This document shows positions 16,520 to 25,002 of a DNA stretch of 64,000 nucleotides, one piece after another. The DNA comes from Actinomadura luteofluorescens. Lineage in GTDB: Bacteria > Actinomycetota > Actinomycetes > Streptosporangiales > Streptosporangiaceae. Location of the stretch: positions 1 through 64,000 of the forward strand of contig NZ_JACCBA010000001.1 in assembly GCF_013409365.1 (NCBI RefSeq). The letters run 5' to 3'. Every line of letters begins with the position of its first letter. Within the stretch, counting starts at the first letter, position 1. The translations under genes were made by a program, and so were the position numbers. A model generated the notes under the pieces. That model saw only the letters and a program-made list of their open reading frames with translations. It did not search any database and was not told where the DNA came from.

Positions 16520-17178
16520 TGCGCCCGCGCCCCGTCCCGCGCGCCGCCGCCACGGGCAGGGCGCGGCCGACCCGCACCCTGCCGGTGCGCGCTCTGCCGG
16601 TGCGGGCTCTGCCGGCTCTGACCCTGCCCGCCCTGACCCTGCCCGCCGTCATGCTCGGATTCCCCGCCGCCGCGCAGGCCGGCCCGGTGCCGACGCCCAG
16701 GATCAGCGTGTGCATCGACATCGAGATCGGCGGCGGCCCCGCCGACGACTGCGAACCGCCGGCCACCTCCCCGACCCCGCCCCCGCCGCCGCAGGAGCCG
16801 CCCCCCGACACCCCCGAACCCCCGCCGCCTCCCCAGACTCCGCCGGAGCCGCCGCCCGAACCGCCGCCTCCGCCACCCCCACCTCCCCCGGAGCCCGAGC
16901 CGCCCGCCCCGGCGCCGCCCCCGCCGGCGGCCGCGCCGCGGCCCCGGCCCGCGGCCCTCGCGCCGGGCCCGCCCCCGCGGACGCGGCCCGAACCGGCGGC
17001 GCCCGCGCCGCCAAGGAAGCCCACGAAGGCCAAGAAGCCCCCACCGGTGCGGGCGCACACGGCGCCCCGCCCGAAGAAGGAGCCGCCGCGGCGCCGCGAC
17101 CCGCTGCGCTCCTCGCTCGTGCTGGTCGTCATCGCCGTCGTCATCAGCGCCGGCACCGCCATCGCCTTCGCGCACTGA
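16519..17178 (+). CDS. Secreted or anchored proline-rich protein
   Basis: A 219-residue protein of unrecognised function. A basic N-terminus and a hydrophobic stretch ending AAAQA look like a signal peptide; this stretch is built from tandem repeats (LPVRA twice, LPALT twice, bases about 16579-16650). A short domain with two cysteines (CIDIEIGGGPADDC) is followed by about 85 residues that are mostly Pro with Glu, then a Pro/Lys/Arg-rich part and a C-terminal helix (SLVLVVIAVVISAGTAIAFAH). The likely layout is a stiff wall-spanning linker anchored at its C-terminus. It is coupled to the DUF4239 gene. Confidence 0.75.
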   Translation: MRPRPVPRAAATGRARPTRTLPVRALPVRALPALTLPALTLPAVMLGFPAAAQAGPVPTPRISVCIDIEIGGGPADDCEPPATSPTPPPPPQEPPPDTPEPPPPPQTPPEPPPEPPPPPPPPPPEPEPPAPAPPPPAAAPRPRPAALAPGPPPRTRPEPAAPAPPRKPTKAKKPPPVRAHTAPRPKKEPPRRRDPLRSSLVLVVIAVVISAGTAIAFAH

Positions 17179-17206
17179 GCCCGGCGCGCGACCGGACCGG
17201 CGCCCA

Positions 17207-17241
17207 CCGCCCACGCCCGCCGCGGAGGCGGGCGTGGGCGG
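17207..17241. terminator. Bidirectional terminator
   Basis: CCGCCCACGCCCGCC (17207-17221) and GGCGGGCGTGGGCGG (17227-17241) form a perfect 15-bp stem with a five-base loop between the two convergent genes. Confidence 0.8.
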
Positions 17242-17246
17242 CGCGG

Positions 17247-18047
17247 TCAGGCGCGGCGGCCGACTCCGCCGAAGACGAGGAAGCGCTCCGGGTCGGTCAC
17301 GGCCTCGCCCTCGTCCGGGCGCCACAGCGGCACGTACACCAGGCCGGGGTCGAGCAGGTCCCAGCCGTCGAAGAACCGCAGGATCTCGGCGTGGGACCGG
17401 GACACCGCCGGAGACGTGGCCCGGTCGTAGAGCTTGCCGATCGCCGCGGTCTTGGTCGGCCGCGCCTCGTGCGTGAGATGCGAGACCACCAGGAAGCTGC
17501 CCGGCGCGGCCGCCTCCCGCAGCGCCGCCACGATGCCCGCCGGGTCCTCCGCGGGCTTGATCAGGTGCAGTGCCGCCACGAGCAGGAACGCCACCGGCTC
17601 GGAGAGGTCGACCAGCCCCTTCAATTCCGGCGCCGCGAGGACGCCCGCCGGATCGCGCATGTCGGCCTGGACCACCGCGACGCGGTCGTCGCCCGCCAGC
17701 AGGGCGCGGCTGTGCGCCACCGCGACGTCGTCGTTGTCGACGTACACCACGCGCGCGTGAGGATCGACTTCCCGTACGACCTCGTGCACGTTGCCCTGCG
17801 TCGGAATGCCCGAGCCGATGTCGACGAACTGGGCGACGCCGTCCTCGGCGAGCGCGCGCACGGCCCGGCGCAGGAACGCCCGGTTCGCGCGCGCCAGTTC
17901 CCGCGCCCGCGGCTCCACCCGCAGCAGCCCCGTCGCCAGATCACGATCCGACGCGAAATTGTGGGCTCCCCCGAGCAGATAGTCGTACACCCGTGCGACG
18001 CTGGGTCTGCGGCTGTCGACCTCGGGTGGGATCCACTCGGAGTCCAT
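17247..18047 (-). CDS. DUF574-type SAM-dependent methyltransferase
   Basis: A 266-residue member of the SAM-dependent methyltransferase family PF04672 (DUF574), which is expanded in Streptomyces and Actinomadura relatives. Typical marks are ARVYDYLLGGAHNFASDRDLA at about residues 18-38, the motif I variant VDIGSGIPTQGN, the acidic YVDND and FLLVAALHLI. No signal or membrane segments. Substrates of this family are not established. It is divergent from the phosphatase gene. Confidence 0.9.
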   Translation of the reverse strand: MDSEWIPPEVDSRRPSVARVYDYLLGGAHNFASDRDLATGLLRVEPRARELARANRAFLRRAVRALAEDGVAQFVDIGSGIPTQGNVHEVVREVDPHARVVYVDNDDVAVAHSRALLAGDDRVAVVQADMRDPAGVLAAPELKGLVDLSEPVAFLLVAALHLIKPAEDPAGIVAALREAAAPGSFLVVSHLTHEARPTKTAAIGKLYDRATSPAVSRSHAEILRFFDGWDLLDPGLVYVPLWRPDEGEAVTDPERFLVFGGVGRRA

Positions 18048-18145
18048 GCAACGCCTCCCTTTGACCCGAAGGGGGTGCCGTCCGCGGGCACCTCAGCGTA
18101 ACGCCGGCCGCGGCGGAAGGCCCCCGCACACGGACTGTGAGGACC

Positions 18146-19741
18146 ATGGCCGAAGACCCCGCACGGCCGGCCCGGGCGACCGTCCTGCTCACCCCTGACG
18201 GGGTGGTCACCGGCTGGAGCGACGGCGCCGCGCGCCTGTTCGGCCCCGGCGCGGCCGCCGCGGCCGGAGCCGCGCTCACCGACCTGCTCGGCCGGCCCGG
18301 CGCGGCCGAGCAGCTGCTGGTCGCGTTGAGGGAGGCAGGGGCGGGCCGCCCCTGGAGCGGTGTGCTGCCACTGTCGGACGAGGGCCTGGCGGTGACCTGC
18401 GACCCGATGACGGGCGCGGACGGCCGCGTCCAGGTGCTGCTGGCGGTGTCCGCGCCGTGCACCGGCGGCCTGGAACTGCTGGACGAGGCCGCCCGCCGCG
18501 TCGGCTCCACCCTCGACCCGCACCGGACCGCCCGCGAGATCGTCGCCGTCACCGTCCCGCGGTTCGCCGACGCCGGCGCCATCTACGTGCTGGAACGGCT
18601 GCTCGCCGACGACGACCAGCCCGGCGCCGAGACCGGCGGATCCGCGGTCGTGCGGCGCCTGGCCGTCGCGCTCGCCGACGACGACCCGAAGGAGTGGTCC
18701 CGCGAGTTCCCCGTCGACGAGGTCATCGTCTACCCGCCGGACACCCCCTTGGCCCGGTGCCTCGCCACCGGCGGCACGGTCGAGTTCGGCGGCGACGCCG
18801 CCCGCGACACCGTGGTCGGCCGCACGGGCCGCGTCCTGGACGGCATCGCCGACCACGTGTCACTGCTGGCGGTGCCGCTCGTCGCGCGGGGCCGCACGCT
18901 CGGGTTCGCGGTGTTCAGCCGCAAGCGCGGCCGGCCGCCCTTCGGCCCGGACGACCGCGCCCTGGCCTCCGAGCTCGCGAGGCGCGCCGCGACCTGCGTC
19001 GACAACGCCTGCGCGTACCGGCGCGAGCACCGCACCGCGACGGCCCTGAGGGCGGCGCTGCTGCCCGCCGCCGTCACCGCCCCGTCCGGCCTGCGGATCG
19101 CGCACCGCTACCTGCCCGCCGGCAGCGGCGTCGGCGGCGACTGGTACGAGGTGGTGCCGCTGCCCGGCGACCGGATCGCGGTGGTGATCGGCGACTCGCT
19201 CGGGCACGGCGTCACCGCCGCCGCCGCGATGGGCCAGCTGCGGGTCGCCGCGCACACGCTGGTCAGGTGCGGATTCCCGCCCGGCGAGGTGCTCGCCCGG
19301 CTCGACGCCATCGCCCGGGAGCTGGACGCCGCGCAGTTCGCGACCTGCCTGTGCCTGGTCTGCGACCCGGCGACGCTGCGGTGCGAGATGGCCGGCGCCG
19401 GGCATCCCCCGCCGCTGCTGGCCCTGCCCGGCGGCACCGTGCGGCACTTCGCCGTCCCCCAGGGGCTGCCGCTCGGGGTGTCCGACCACGAGCACCCGGC
19501 CGAGTACCCGCAGGCGTCGGCGACGATCCCGCCGGGCGCGACCCTCGCCTTCTACACCGACGGCCTGGTGGAGAGCCGGATGCGCACCCTCGACGACGGC
19601 ATCGCCCGGCTCGCCTCGGCCCTGGTCGCCTCCCAGGACGGGACGCTGGAGGAGACCGCCGACGGCGTCGTGGCCCTGCTGTCCGACCAGCGGGGCCACG
19701 ACGACATCGCGCTGCTCCTGATCCGCCCCGACGGACCCTGA
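18146..19741 (+). CDS. PAS-GAF-PP2C (SpoIIE-type) serine phosphatase
   Basis: A 531-residue cytosolic signalling phosphatase. The order is a PAS-like domain (about 8-105), a GAF domain (about 112-300) and a SpoIIE-type PP2C domain (about 310-530). Metal-binding motifs are GSGVGGDWYE (about residue 325), VVIGDSLGHG (about 346) and GHDDIALLL near the end. Proteins of this type dephosphorylate anti-anti-sigma factors, but no sigma, anti-sigma or antagonist gene is adjacent. Start choice between GTG 18137 and ATG 18146 is uncertain; neither has a strong ribosome site. Confidence 0.9.
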   Translation: MAEDPARPARATVLLTPDGVVTGWSDGAARLFGPGAAAAAGAALTDLLGRPGAAEQLLVALREAGAGRPWSGVLPLSDEGLAVTCDPMTGADGRVQVLLAVSAPCTGGLELLDEAARRVGSTLDPHRTAREIVAVTVPRFADAGAIYVLERLLADDDQPGAETGGSAVVRRLAVALADDDPKEWSREFPVDEVIVYPPDTPLARCLATGGTVEFGGDAARDTVVGRTGRVLDGIADHVSLLAVPLVARGRTLGFAVFSRKRGRPPFGPDDRALASELARRAATCVDNACAYRREHRTATALRAALLPAAVTAPSGLRIAHRYLPAGSGVGGDWYEVVPLPGDRIAVVIGDSLGHGVTAAAAMGQLRVAAHTLVRCGFPPGEVLARLDAIARELDAAQFATCLCLVCDPATLRCEMAGAGHPPPLLALPGGTVRHFAVPQGLPLGVSDHEHPAEYPQASATIPPGATLAFYTDGLVESRMRTLDDGIARLASALVASQDGTLEETADGVVALLSDQRGHDDIALLLIRPDGP

Positions 19742-19747
19742 CCCGCC

Positions 19748-21079
19748 CTAAAGGCCGGGGATCTCGTGGTTGCGGAACGCGTCCACGAAGTAGGTGTGGT
19801 CCTCCCGGACGATCTCGGCGTACTCGGTGCCGAACGCGACCATGGCCTCCACGAACGCCGACTCGTCCGGGCCGATCACCGCGTCGATGGCGTCCTCGAC
19901 CTGGAACCCGACCAGGGTGTGGTCGGAGTCGGTGTCGGACACGCAGTGCACCTTGGCGGTGGCGCGGCCCAGGTCGTCCAGCACCGACAGCATGTCCTCG
20001 GGCTCGGTGAGGCCGCCCCAGTCCAGGTCCTCCTCGTAGGGCGACAGCTCCTGCACGACGTAGCCGACGCCGTCGATCCGGGTGTGGCCGAGCCACGGGT
20101 CGCTGTTGGCCTGCAGCGCGCGCCGCGACACGGCGGTGCGGTGCCCGTGGTGCTGGAAGTACTCGCGGATGCGGGGGTCGTCGACCACCCGGCTGGCCGC
20201 CGCGACGTTGCCCTGCTTCATCGACAGGACGACGTCGTTCTCCAGCGCCTGGGTGTTGCCCTCCACGAGGATGTTGTAGGCCGACAGCCCGGCCGAGCCG
20301 ATGCCGAACCCGGACGCGCCGACGATGTCCTTGATCTCGTAGGTGAGGCTGCCGAAGCGCTTCTCGTTCGGGATGGTCGTCAGGTACTCCGCGTAGGCGG
20401 CCTCGACCTGGGCGCGCTCGGCGTCGTCCAGGCGGCGGACGCCGGGGCGGTCGCGGAACCGGCGCTCGGCCCCCGACACCACGGTCATGCCCTCCAGCAG
20501 CCCGGTCCGGGTGCCGCCCATCGCGGCGACCAGCACGTCGCGGACGTAGCCGTCGGTGGTGTCGAGCGTCAGCGCGAACTTCTCGTCGCCCTCGTGCGCG
20601 GCGAACTTGCGGACCTGGTCGACGTAGGCGCGCACGTAGGTCTCGATGAGCCGGCGGATGTCGGCGTCGGAGATCGCCTTCTGCCACGCCAGCAGCGCCA
20701 GGCTGGCCACCAGGCGCTTGACGTCCCAGGTGAAGTGGCCGACGTAGGCCTCGTCGTAGTCGTTGACGTCGAAGACGAAGACGCCGTCGTCGTTCATGTA
20801 GGTGCCGAAGTTCTGCGCGTGCAGGTCGCCCTGGATCCACACGCGGGACGTGCGCTCGTCGGCCCACGGGTCGTCGTCGTCCGCGATGTCGGCGTAGAAC
20901 AGGCAGGCGCTGCCCCGGTAGAACGCGAACGGGTCGGACGCCATCTTGCGGAAGCGGCGGCGGAACTCGGCGGGGCTGCGCTCCATCAGGTCCGAGAACG
21001 CGTCGACCAGGACGTCGACGATCTGCGCCTGGCGCTCCTTCGGGTCCCGCCCGCGCAGTTCCTCGGTGATGCTCGCCAT
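19748..21079 (-). CDS. DUF2252 family protein
   Basis: A 443-residue member of DUF2252, a family with distant kinase-like features. Conserved blocks include FAFYRGSACLFY, VWIQGDLHAQNFGTY, VFDVNDYDEAYVGHF (kinase-like Asp-rich region), KDIVGASGFGIGS and YVVQELSPYEEDL. No membrane segments. ATG 21079 has GGAGAGAG upstream. It is 52 bp downstream of kdd on the same strand and could be read through from it, but no metabolic link to lysine degradation is known. Confidence 0.88.
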   Translation of the reverse strand: MASITEELRGRDPKERQAQIVDVLVDAFSDLMERSPAEFRRRFRKMASDPFAFYRGSACLFYADIADDDDPWADERTSRVWIQGDLHAQNFGTYMNDDGVFVFDVNDYDEAYVGHFTWDVKRLVASLALLAWQKAISDADIRRLIETYVRAYVDQVRKFAAHEGDEKFALTLDTTDGYVRDVLVAAMGGTRTGLLEGMTVVSGAERRFRDRPGVRRLDDAERAQVEAAYAEYLTTIPNEKRFGSLTYEIKDIVGASGFGIGSAGLSAYNILVEGNTQALENDVVLSMKQGNVAAASRVVDDPRIREYFQHHGHRTAVSRRALQANSDPWLGHTRIDGVGYVVQELSPYEEDLDWGGLTEPEDMLSVLDDLGRATAKVHCVSDTDSDHTLVGFQVEDAIDAVIGPDESAFVEAMVAFGTEYAEIVREDHTYFVDAFRNHEIPGL

Positions 21080-21131
21080 GCTCTCTCCCTCGATGATCGG
21101 ACGGTCCCCGCCACGGCCGGGATGTTCCCGG

Positions 21132-22184
21132 TCATTGTGCCGAATCCGGACCGGTCCGGGAGGTGAACAGCGCACGCACGGCGGGTTCCGACCGCACCAG
21201 TTCCAGGGCGGTCTCCGCGTGCCCGGGGACGTAGCCGTTCCCGATGAGCATCGTGACGTCGGCGGCCAGGCCCTCCGCGCCGAGCGCGGCGGCCGGGAAC
21301 GAGGTCGCCATCGAGAAGAACACGACGGTGCCGCCGGGCGCGGTGGCGAGGATCGCGCCGTGCTCGCAGCCCGGCACGTCCACGCACACGACGGTGACGT
21401 CGGCCGGCTCGCCGACGGCCGCCGCGACCGCCACCGGGTCGCGGGCGTCGGCGCGGACGACGGCGTCGGCCAGGCCCGAGGCCGCCAGCCGCTCCTCCTC
21501 CGCGGCGGTGGGGACCAGCCCGATCACCCGGGACGCGCCGGCGCGCCGGGCGGCGGCCAGCGACAGGCTGCCGCTCTTGCCTGCCGCGCCCAGCACCAGC
21601 ACCACGGGACCGCCCTCGCGCGCCGACACGACGCGGTGGGTGAGGGCAGGCGCGCCGCACACGTCCATGACGGCGAGCGCCAGCGGCACCGGCATGTCGT
21701 CAGGCAGGACCGCGGCGATGGAGCGGGCGAACAGGATCGCGTGGCCCCGCGCCGGCACCTGCTCGGACCGCCCGTCCCAGTCCGCGAGGCCGTCGGTGAC
21801 CGCGAGCGGGGTGAGGGTGAGGGACACCAGGGTGGCGACGCGGTCCCCGGGCTTCAGGCCGAGCGGCGAGTCGGGCCCGGCCTCCTCGACCACGCCGACG
21901 AGCATGCCGCCCGACCCGGTCACCGGGTTGTGCATCTTGCCGCGCTCCTCGATGATCCGCAGCACCTCGGCGCGGATCGCGTCCGGGTCGCCGCCGTGCG
22001 CGGTGTGCAGCTGGCGGTAGGAGGCGGCGTCCAGGTTGAGGCGCTCGACCGCGATCCGCACCTCGTCCGGCCGGATCCGCGGATCGGGGTCCAGCCGCAG
22101 CGCGGCCTGCGGCAGGACGCCCGCGGGCTCCAGCACCCGGTGCAGCCCGACCGCCGTCCCCGTCCCGCCTCCGGTCGTCGCCAT
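21132..22184 (-). CDS. kdd: L-erythro-3,5-diaminohexanoate dehydrogenase
   Basis: A 350-residue NAD(P)-dependent enzyme that oxidatively deaminates 3,5-diaminohexanoate to 5-amino-3-oxohexanoate, the step after lysine 5,6-aminomutase. MDR-like core with LGAAGKSGSLSLAAARRAGA as the nucleotide-binding loop, LRLDPDPRIRPDEVRIAVERLNLDAAS near the N-terminus and KMHNPVTGSGGMLVG, all characteristic of Kdd rather than general alcohol dehydrogenases. ATG 22184 has AGGA five bases upstream. It is divergent from kamA with 136 bp between them. Confidence 0.93.
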   Translation of the reverse strand: MATTGGGTGTAVGLHRVLEPAGVLPQAALRLDPDPRIRPDEVRIAVERLNLDAASYRQLHTAHGGDPDAIRAEVLRIIEERGKMHNPVTGSGGMLVGVVEEAGPDSPLGLKPGDRVATLVSLTLTPLAVTDGLADWDGRSEQVPARGHAILFARSIAAVLPDDMPVPLALAVMDVCGAPALTHRVVSAREGGPVVLVLGAAGKSGSLSLAAARRAGASRVIGLVPTAAEEERLAASGLADAVVRADARDPVAVAAAVGEPADVTVVCVDVPGCEHGAILATAPGGTVVFFSMATSFPAAALGAEGLAADVTMLIGNGYVPGHAETALELVRSEPAVRALFTSRTGPDSAQ

Positions 22185-22320
22185 GCCGTCCTTCTCCTAA
22201 CATCGGGTGGTGTTACGCAAGATATCCAGGGCACCACTGGTTTCATCGAAAGTCTTCCCGTAACGTCGGCGGTACACAAGACTTTTATGCGATCAATGTG
22301 AGGCTAGGAGGCGGTCGACG

Positions 22321-23700
22321 ATGACCACTGCTCTGCACCCGGACGCCCTGCAGTCCGAGGAGGCCGCGCGCCAGCCGTACGCCTACCGGCGCCGGCCCCT
22401 GGTGGAGCCCGACTGGCGGCGTCTTCCAGGATGGCGGGACGTCACGGAGGCCGAGTGGGATTCGGCGCAGTGGCAGCGCGCCCACTGCGTGAAGAACGTC
22501 CGCCAGCTGCGCCGCGTCATGGGCGACCTGCTCGACGAGCGCTTCTACGCCGATTTGGAACGTGACCAGGCCGAGCGCGCCACCATGTCGATGCTGCTGC
22601 CCCCGCAGATGCTGAACACGATGGACGCCTCCTCCACCGAGGCCTTCTACGCCGACCCCGTGCGCCGCTACATGCTCCCGGTGTTCAGCGACCGGCGCAC
22701 CGACTGGCCGTCCCACCCGCACGCCTCCCGCGACTCGCTGCACGAGGCCGAGATGTGGGCCGTCGAGGGCCTCACCCACCGCTACCCCACCAAGGTCCTG
22801 GCCGAGCTCCTGCCGACCTGCCCGCAGTACTGCGGGCACTGCACCCGCATGGACCTGGTCGGCAACTCCACGCCGAACGTCGACAAGCACAAGTTCACCA
22901 TCAAGCCGCCGGACCGGCTCGGCGCCATGCTGGACTACCTGCGCCGCTCCCCCGGCGTCCGCGACGTGGTCGTCTCCGGCGGCGACGTCGCCAACATGCC
23001 GTGGGCGCGGCTGGAGTCGTTCGTCGACTCGCTGCTGGACATCGACAACATCCGCGACGTCCGGCTGGCCAGCAAGGCGCTCATGGGGCTGCCGCAGCAC
23101 TGGCTGCAGGACGACGTCCGCGCCGGGATGGAGCGCCTGGCGACCAAGGCGAACGCGCGCGGCGTGCAGATCGCGATCCACACCCACGTCAACGCCGCCC
23201 AGTCGGTGACGCCGCTGGTCGCCAAGGCGGCCCGCGCGATGCTCGACACCGGCATCCGCGACGTGCGCAACCAGGGCGTGCTGCTGCGCGGCGTGAACGA
23301 CACGCCCGAGGCGCTGCTCGACCTGTCGTTCGCGCTCCTCGACGAGGCCGGGATCCTGCCGTACTACCTGTACATGTGCGACATGATCCCGAGCAGCGAG
23401 CACTGGCGGCTCGCGGTCTGGGAGGCGCAGGAGCTGCAGCACGCGATCATGGGCTACCTGCCCGGCTTCGCCACCCCGCGGATCGTCTGCGACGTCCCCT
23501 ACGTCGGCAAGCGGTGGGTGCACCAGCTCGCCGACTACGACCGCGAGCGCGGCATCTCCTACTGGACGAAGAACTACCGCACCGGCCTGGAGCTGTCCGA
23601 CCCCGACGCGCTGACCCGGCGCTACGAATACCACGACCCGATCTACACCCTGCCGGACAAGGGCCAGGAGTGGTGGCGGGAGCGGTCGGGGACGGCCTGA
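22321..23700 (+). CDS. kamA: Lysine 2,3-aminomutase
   Basis: A 459-residue radical SAM enzyme that converts L-lysine to L-beta-lysine using a [4Fe-4S] cluster, SAM and PLP. The cluster motif is Cys167-x3-Cys171-x2-Cys174 in TCPQYCGHC. VVSGGDV and the C-terminal VGKRW (Lys397, the candidate PLP lysine) follow. The usual glycine-rich loop before that lysine is replaced by VPYV, and the C-terminus continues into YWTKNYRTGLE, as in a separate KamA clade. It opens the lysine route whose later enzymes lie at 12629-15476 and 21132-22184. GAGG and AGGAGG sites precede the ATG. Confidence 0.93.
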   Translation: MTTALHPDALQSEEAARQPYAYRRRPLVEPDWRRLPGWRDVTEAEWDSAQWQRAHCVKNVRQLRRVMGDLLDERFYADLERDQAERATMSMLLPPQMLNTMDASSTEAFYADPVRRYMLPVFSDRRTDWPSHPHASRDSLHEAEMWAVEGLTHRYPTKVLAELLPTCPQYCGHCTRMDLVGNSTPNVDKHKFTIKPPDRLGAMLDYLRRSPGVRDVVVSGGDVANMPWARLESFVDSLLDIDNIRDVRLASKALMGLPQHWLQDDVRAGMERLATKANARGVQIAIHTHVNAAQSVTPLVAKAARAMLDTGIRDVRNQGVLLRGVNDTPEALLDLSFALLDEAGILPYYLYMCDMIPSSEHWRLAVWEAQELQHAIMGYLPGFATPRIVCDVPYVGKRWVHQLADYDRERGISYWTKNYRTGLELSDPDALTRRYEYHDPIYTLPDKGQEWWRERSGTA

Positions 23701-23718
23701 GTCGCCACGGCCGACGCC

Positions 23719-23731
23719 TTTACGTTGTAGA
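23719..23731 (+). promoter_or_regulatory. TTTAC-N3-GTAGA element before the P450 gene
   Basis: TTTACGTTGTAGA ends 30 bp before the P450 GTG. It is the second copy of the TTTAC-N3-GTARR inverted repeat. No -10 box lies at a normal distance behind the TTTACG, which argues against it being a -35 element. Confidence 0.4.
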
Positions 23732-23761
23732 TCTGAAATAGGGCGGAATAGGCTGGGTCGG

Positions 23762-24940
23762 GTGACCTTCGACCTGACCTCCCGTTTCCCGCTCGGCGCG
23801 TCGGTGACGGCCGCCGCCCTGGAGGACGACCCGCACCCGCACCTGGCCCGGCTCCGCGAGCGCGAGCCCGTCTCCTGGCTGCCCGCGCTGGGCGGCTGGC
23901 TGGTGACCGCCCGCGGCCCGGCGCTGGAGGTCATGCGCGACGCGGCCGCCTACACGGTGGACGACCCGCGCTTCTCCACCGCGCAGGTCGTCGGGCCGAG
24001 CATGCTGTCGCTGGACGGCCCCGTCCACACCCGGCACCGCGACCCGTTCGCCCGGCCGTTCCGCCCGGCGCGGACGCGGGAGCGGTTCACCGCGTTCGTC
24101 GAGGCCGAGACCGACCGGCTCGTCGGCGCCCTCGCGCCCGCGGGCCGCGCCGAGCTGCGCGGCCGGCTGGCCGGGCCGCTCGCCGTCGCGGTCGTCACCG
24201 AGGCCCTCGGGCTGCACGGGGTGGACGCCGCGACCGTCCGCTCCTGGTACGGCGCGTTCGTCGAGGCCGTGTCGGCCATCACCGCCGGCGGCGCCGCGCC
24301 CGCGCGAACGGACGAGGCGTACCGGCTGCTGAGCGCGGCGGTGGAGGAGGCGATCCGCGCGGCGCGCCCCGGGTCGCTGCTGGCCGAGGCCGCCCGCGGC
24401 GACCTGCGCACCGACGAGGTCGTCGCCAACGCCGCGATCCTGATGTTCGGCGGCATCGACACCACCGAGGGGATGATCGCCAACGCCGCGCTGCACCTGC
24501 TCGGGCACCCGGACCAGCTCCGCCTCGTCCTGGACGCCCCGGAGCTGCTGCCCGCCGCGATCGAGGAGTCGCTGCGGCTGGAGCCCGCGGCCTCGGTCGT
24601 CGACCGGTACGCCGCCCGCGACACCGAGCTCGGCGGGGCGCCGGTCCGGGCGGGCGACCTCGTGCGGGTGTCGATCGCCGGCGCCAACCGGGACCCCTCG
24701 GTGTTCCCCGCGCCCGACCGCTTCGACGTGCGGCGCCGCAACGCCGCCGAGCACCTGGCGTTCGCGCACGGGCCCCACTTCTGCTTCGGCGCGCACCTGG
24801 CCCGGCTGGAGGCCCGCACCGCGCTCACCGCGCTGCTGGACCGCCTGCCCGGGCTGAGGCTCGACCCCTCCCGGCCCGCCCGGCCCCGCGGGCTGGTGTT
24901 CCGCAAGCCCGAGCGGCTGGACGTCCTCTGGGACCTCTGA
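23762..24940 (+). CDS. Cytochrome P450
   Basis: A 392-residue soluble bacterial P450. The I-helix oxygen-binding motif is FGGIDTTEG, the K-helix ExxR is ESLR, and the haem loop FAHGPHFCFGAHLARLE has the proximal ligand Cys341. The length and the absence of a membrane anchor fit class I bacterial enzymes that use ferredoxin; no ferredoxin gene is adjacent. It stands alone between kamA and a DUF3616 gene, with no biosynthetic partners, so the substrate is unknown. Confidence 0.93.
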   Translation: MTFDLTSRFPLGASVTAAALEDDPHPHLARLREREPVSWLPALGGWLVTARGPALEVMRDAAAYTVDDPRFSTAQVVGPSMLSLDGPVHTRHRDPFARPFRPARTRERFTAFVEAETDRLVGALAPAGRAELRGRLAGPLAVAVVTEALGLHGVDAATVRSWYGAFVEAVSAITAGGAAPARTDEAYRLLSAAVEEAIRAARPGSLLAEAARGDLRTDEVVANAAILMFGGIDTTEGMIANAALHLLGHPDQLRLVLDAPELLPAAIEESLRLEPAASVVDRYAARDTELGGAPVRAGDLVRVSIAGANRDPSVFPAPDRFDVRRRNAAEHLAFAHGPHFCFGAHLARLEARTALTALLDRLPGLRLDPSRPARPRGLVFRKPERLDVLWDL

Positions 24941-25002
24941 GGACCGGTTCTGGACCGTTCCCCGCGTCGCCCCGGACGGCGCCGCTGTGGGAGCATTCCC
25001 CA

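Noticed and set aside
19766..21166. A 466-residue plus-strand frame opposite the DUF2252 gene
   Set aside because: Low-complexity Val/Gly/Asp/Arg/His composition, and the minus strand encodes a full conserved DUF2252 protein.
23719..23753. The TTTACG/TTGACG elements as ordinary -35 boxes
   Set aside because: No acceptable -10 box lies 16-19 bp downstream in any of the four cases; the inverted-repeat reading fits better.
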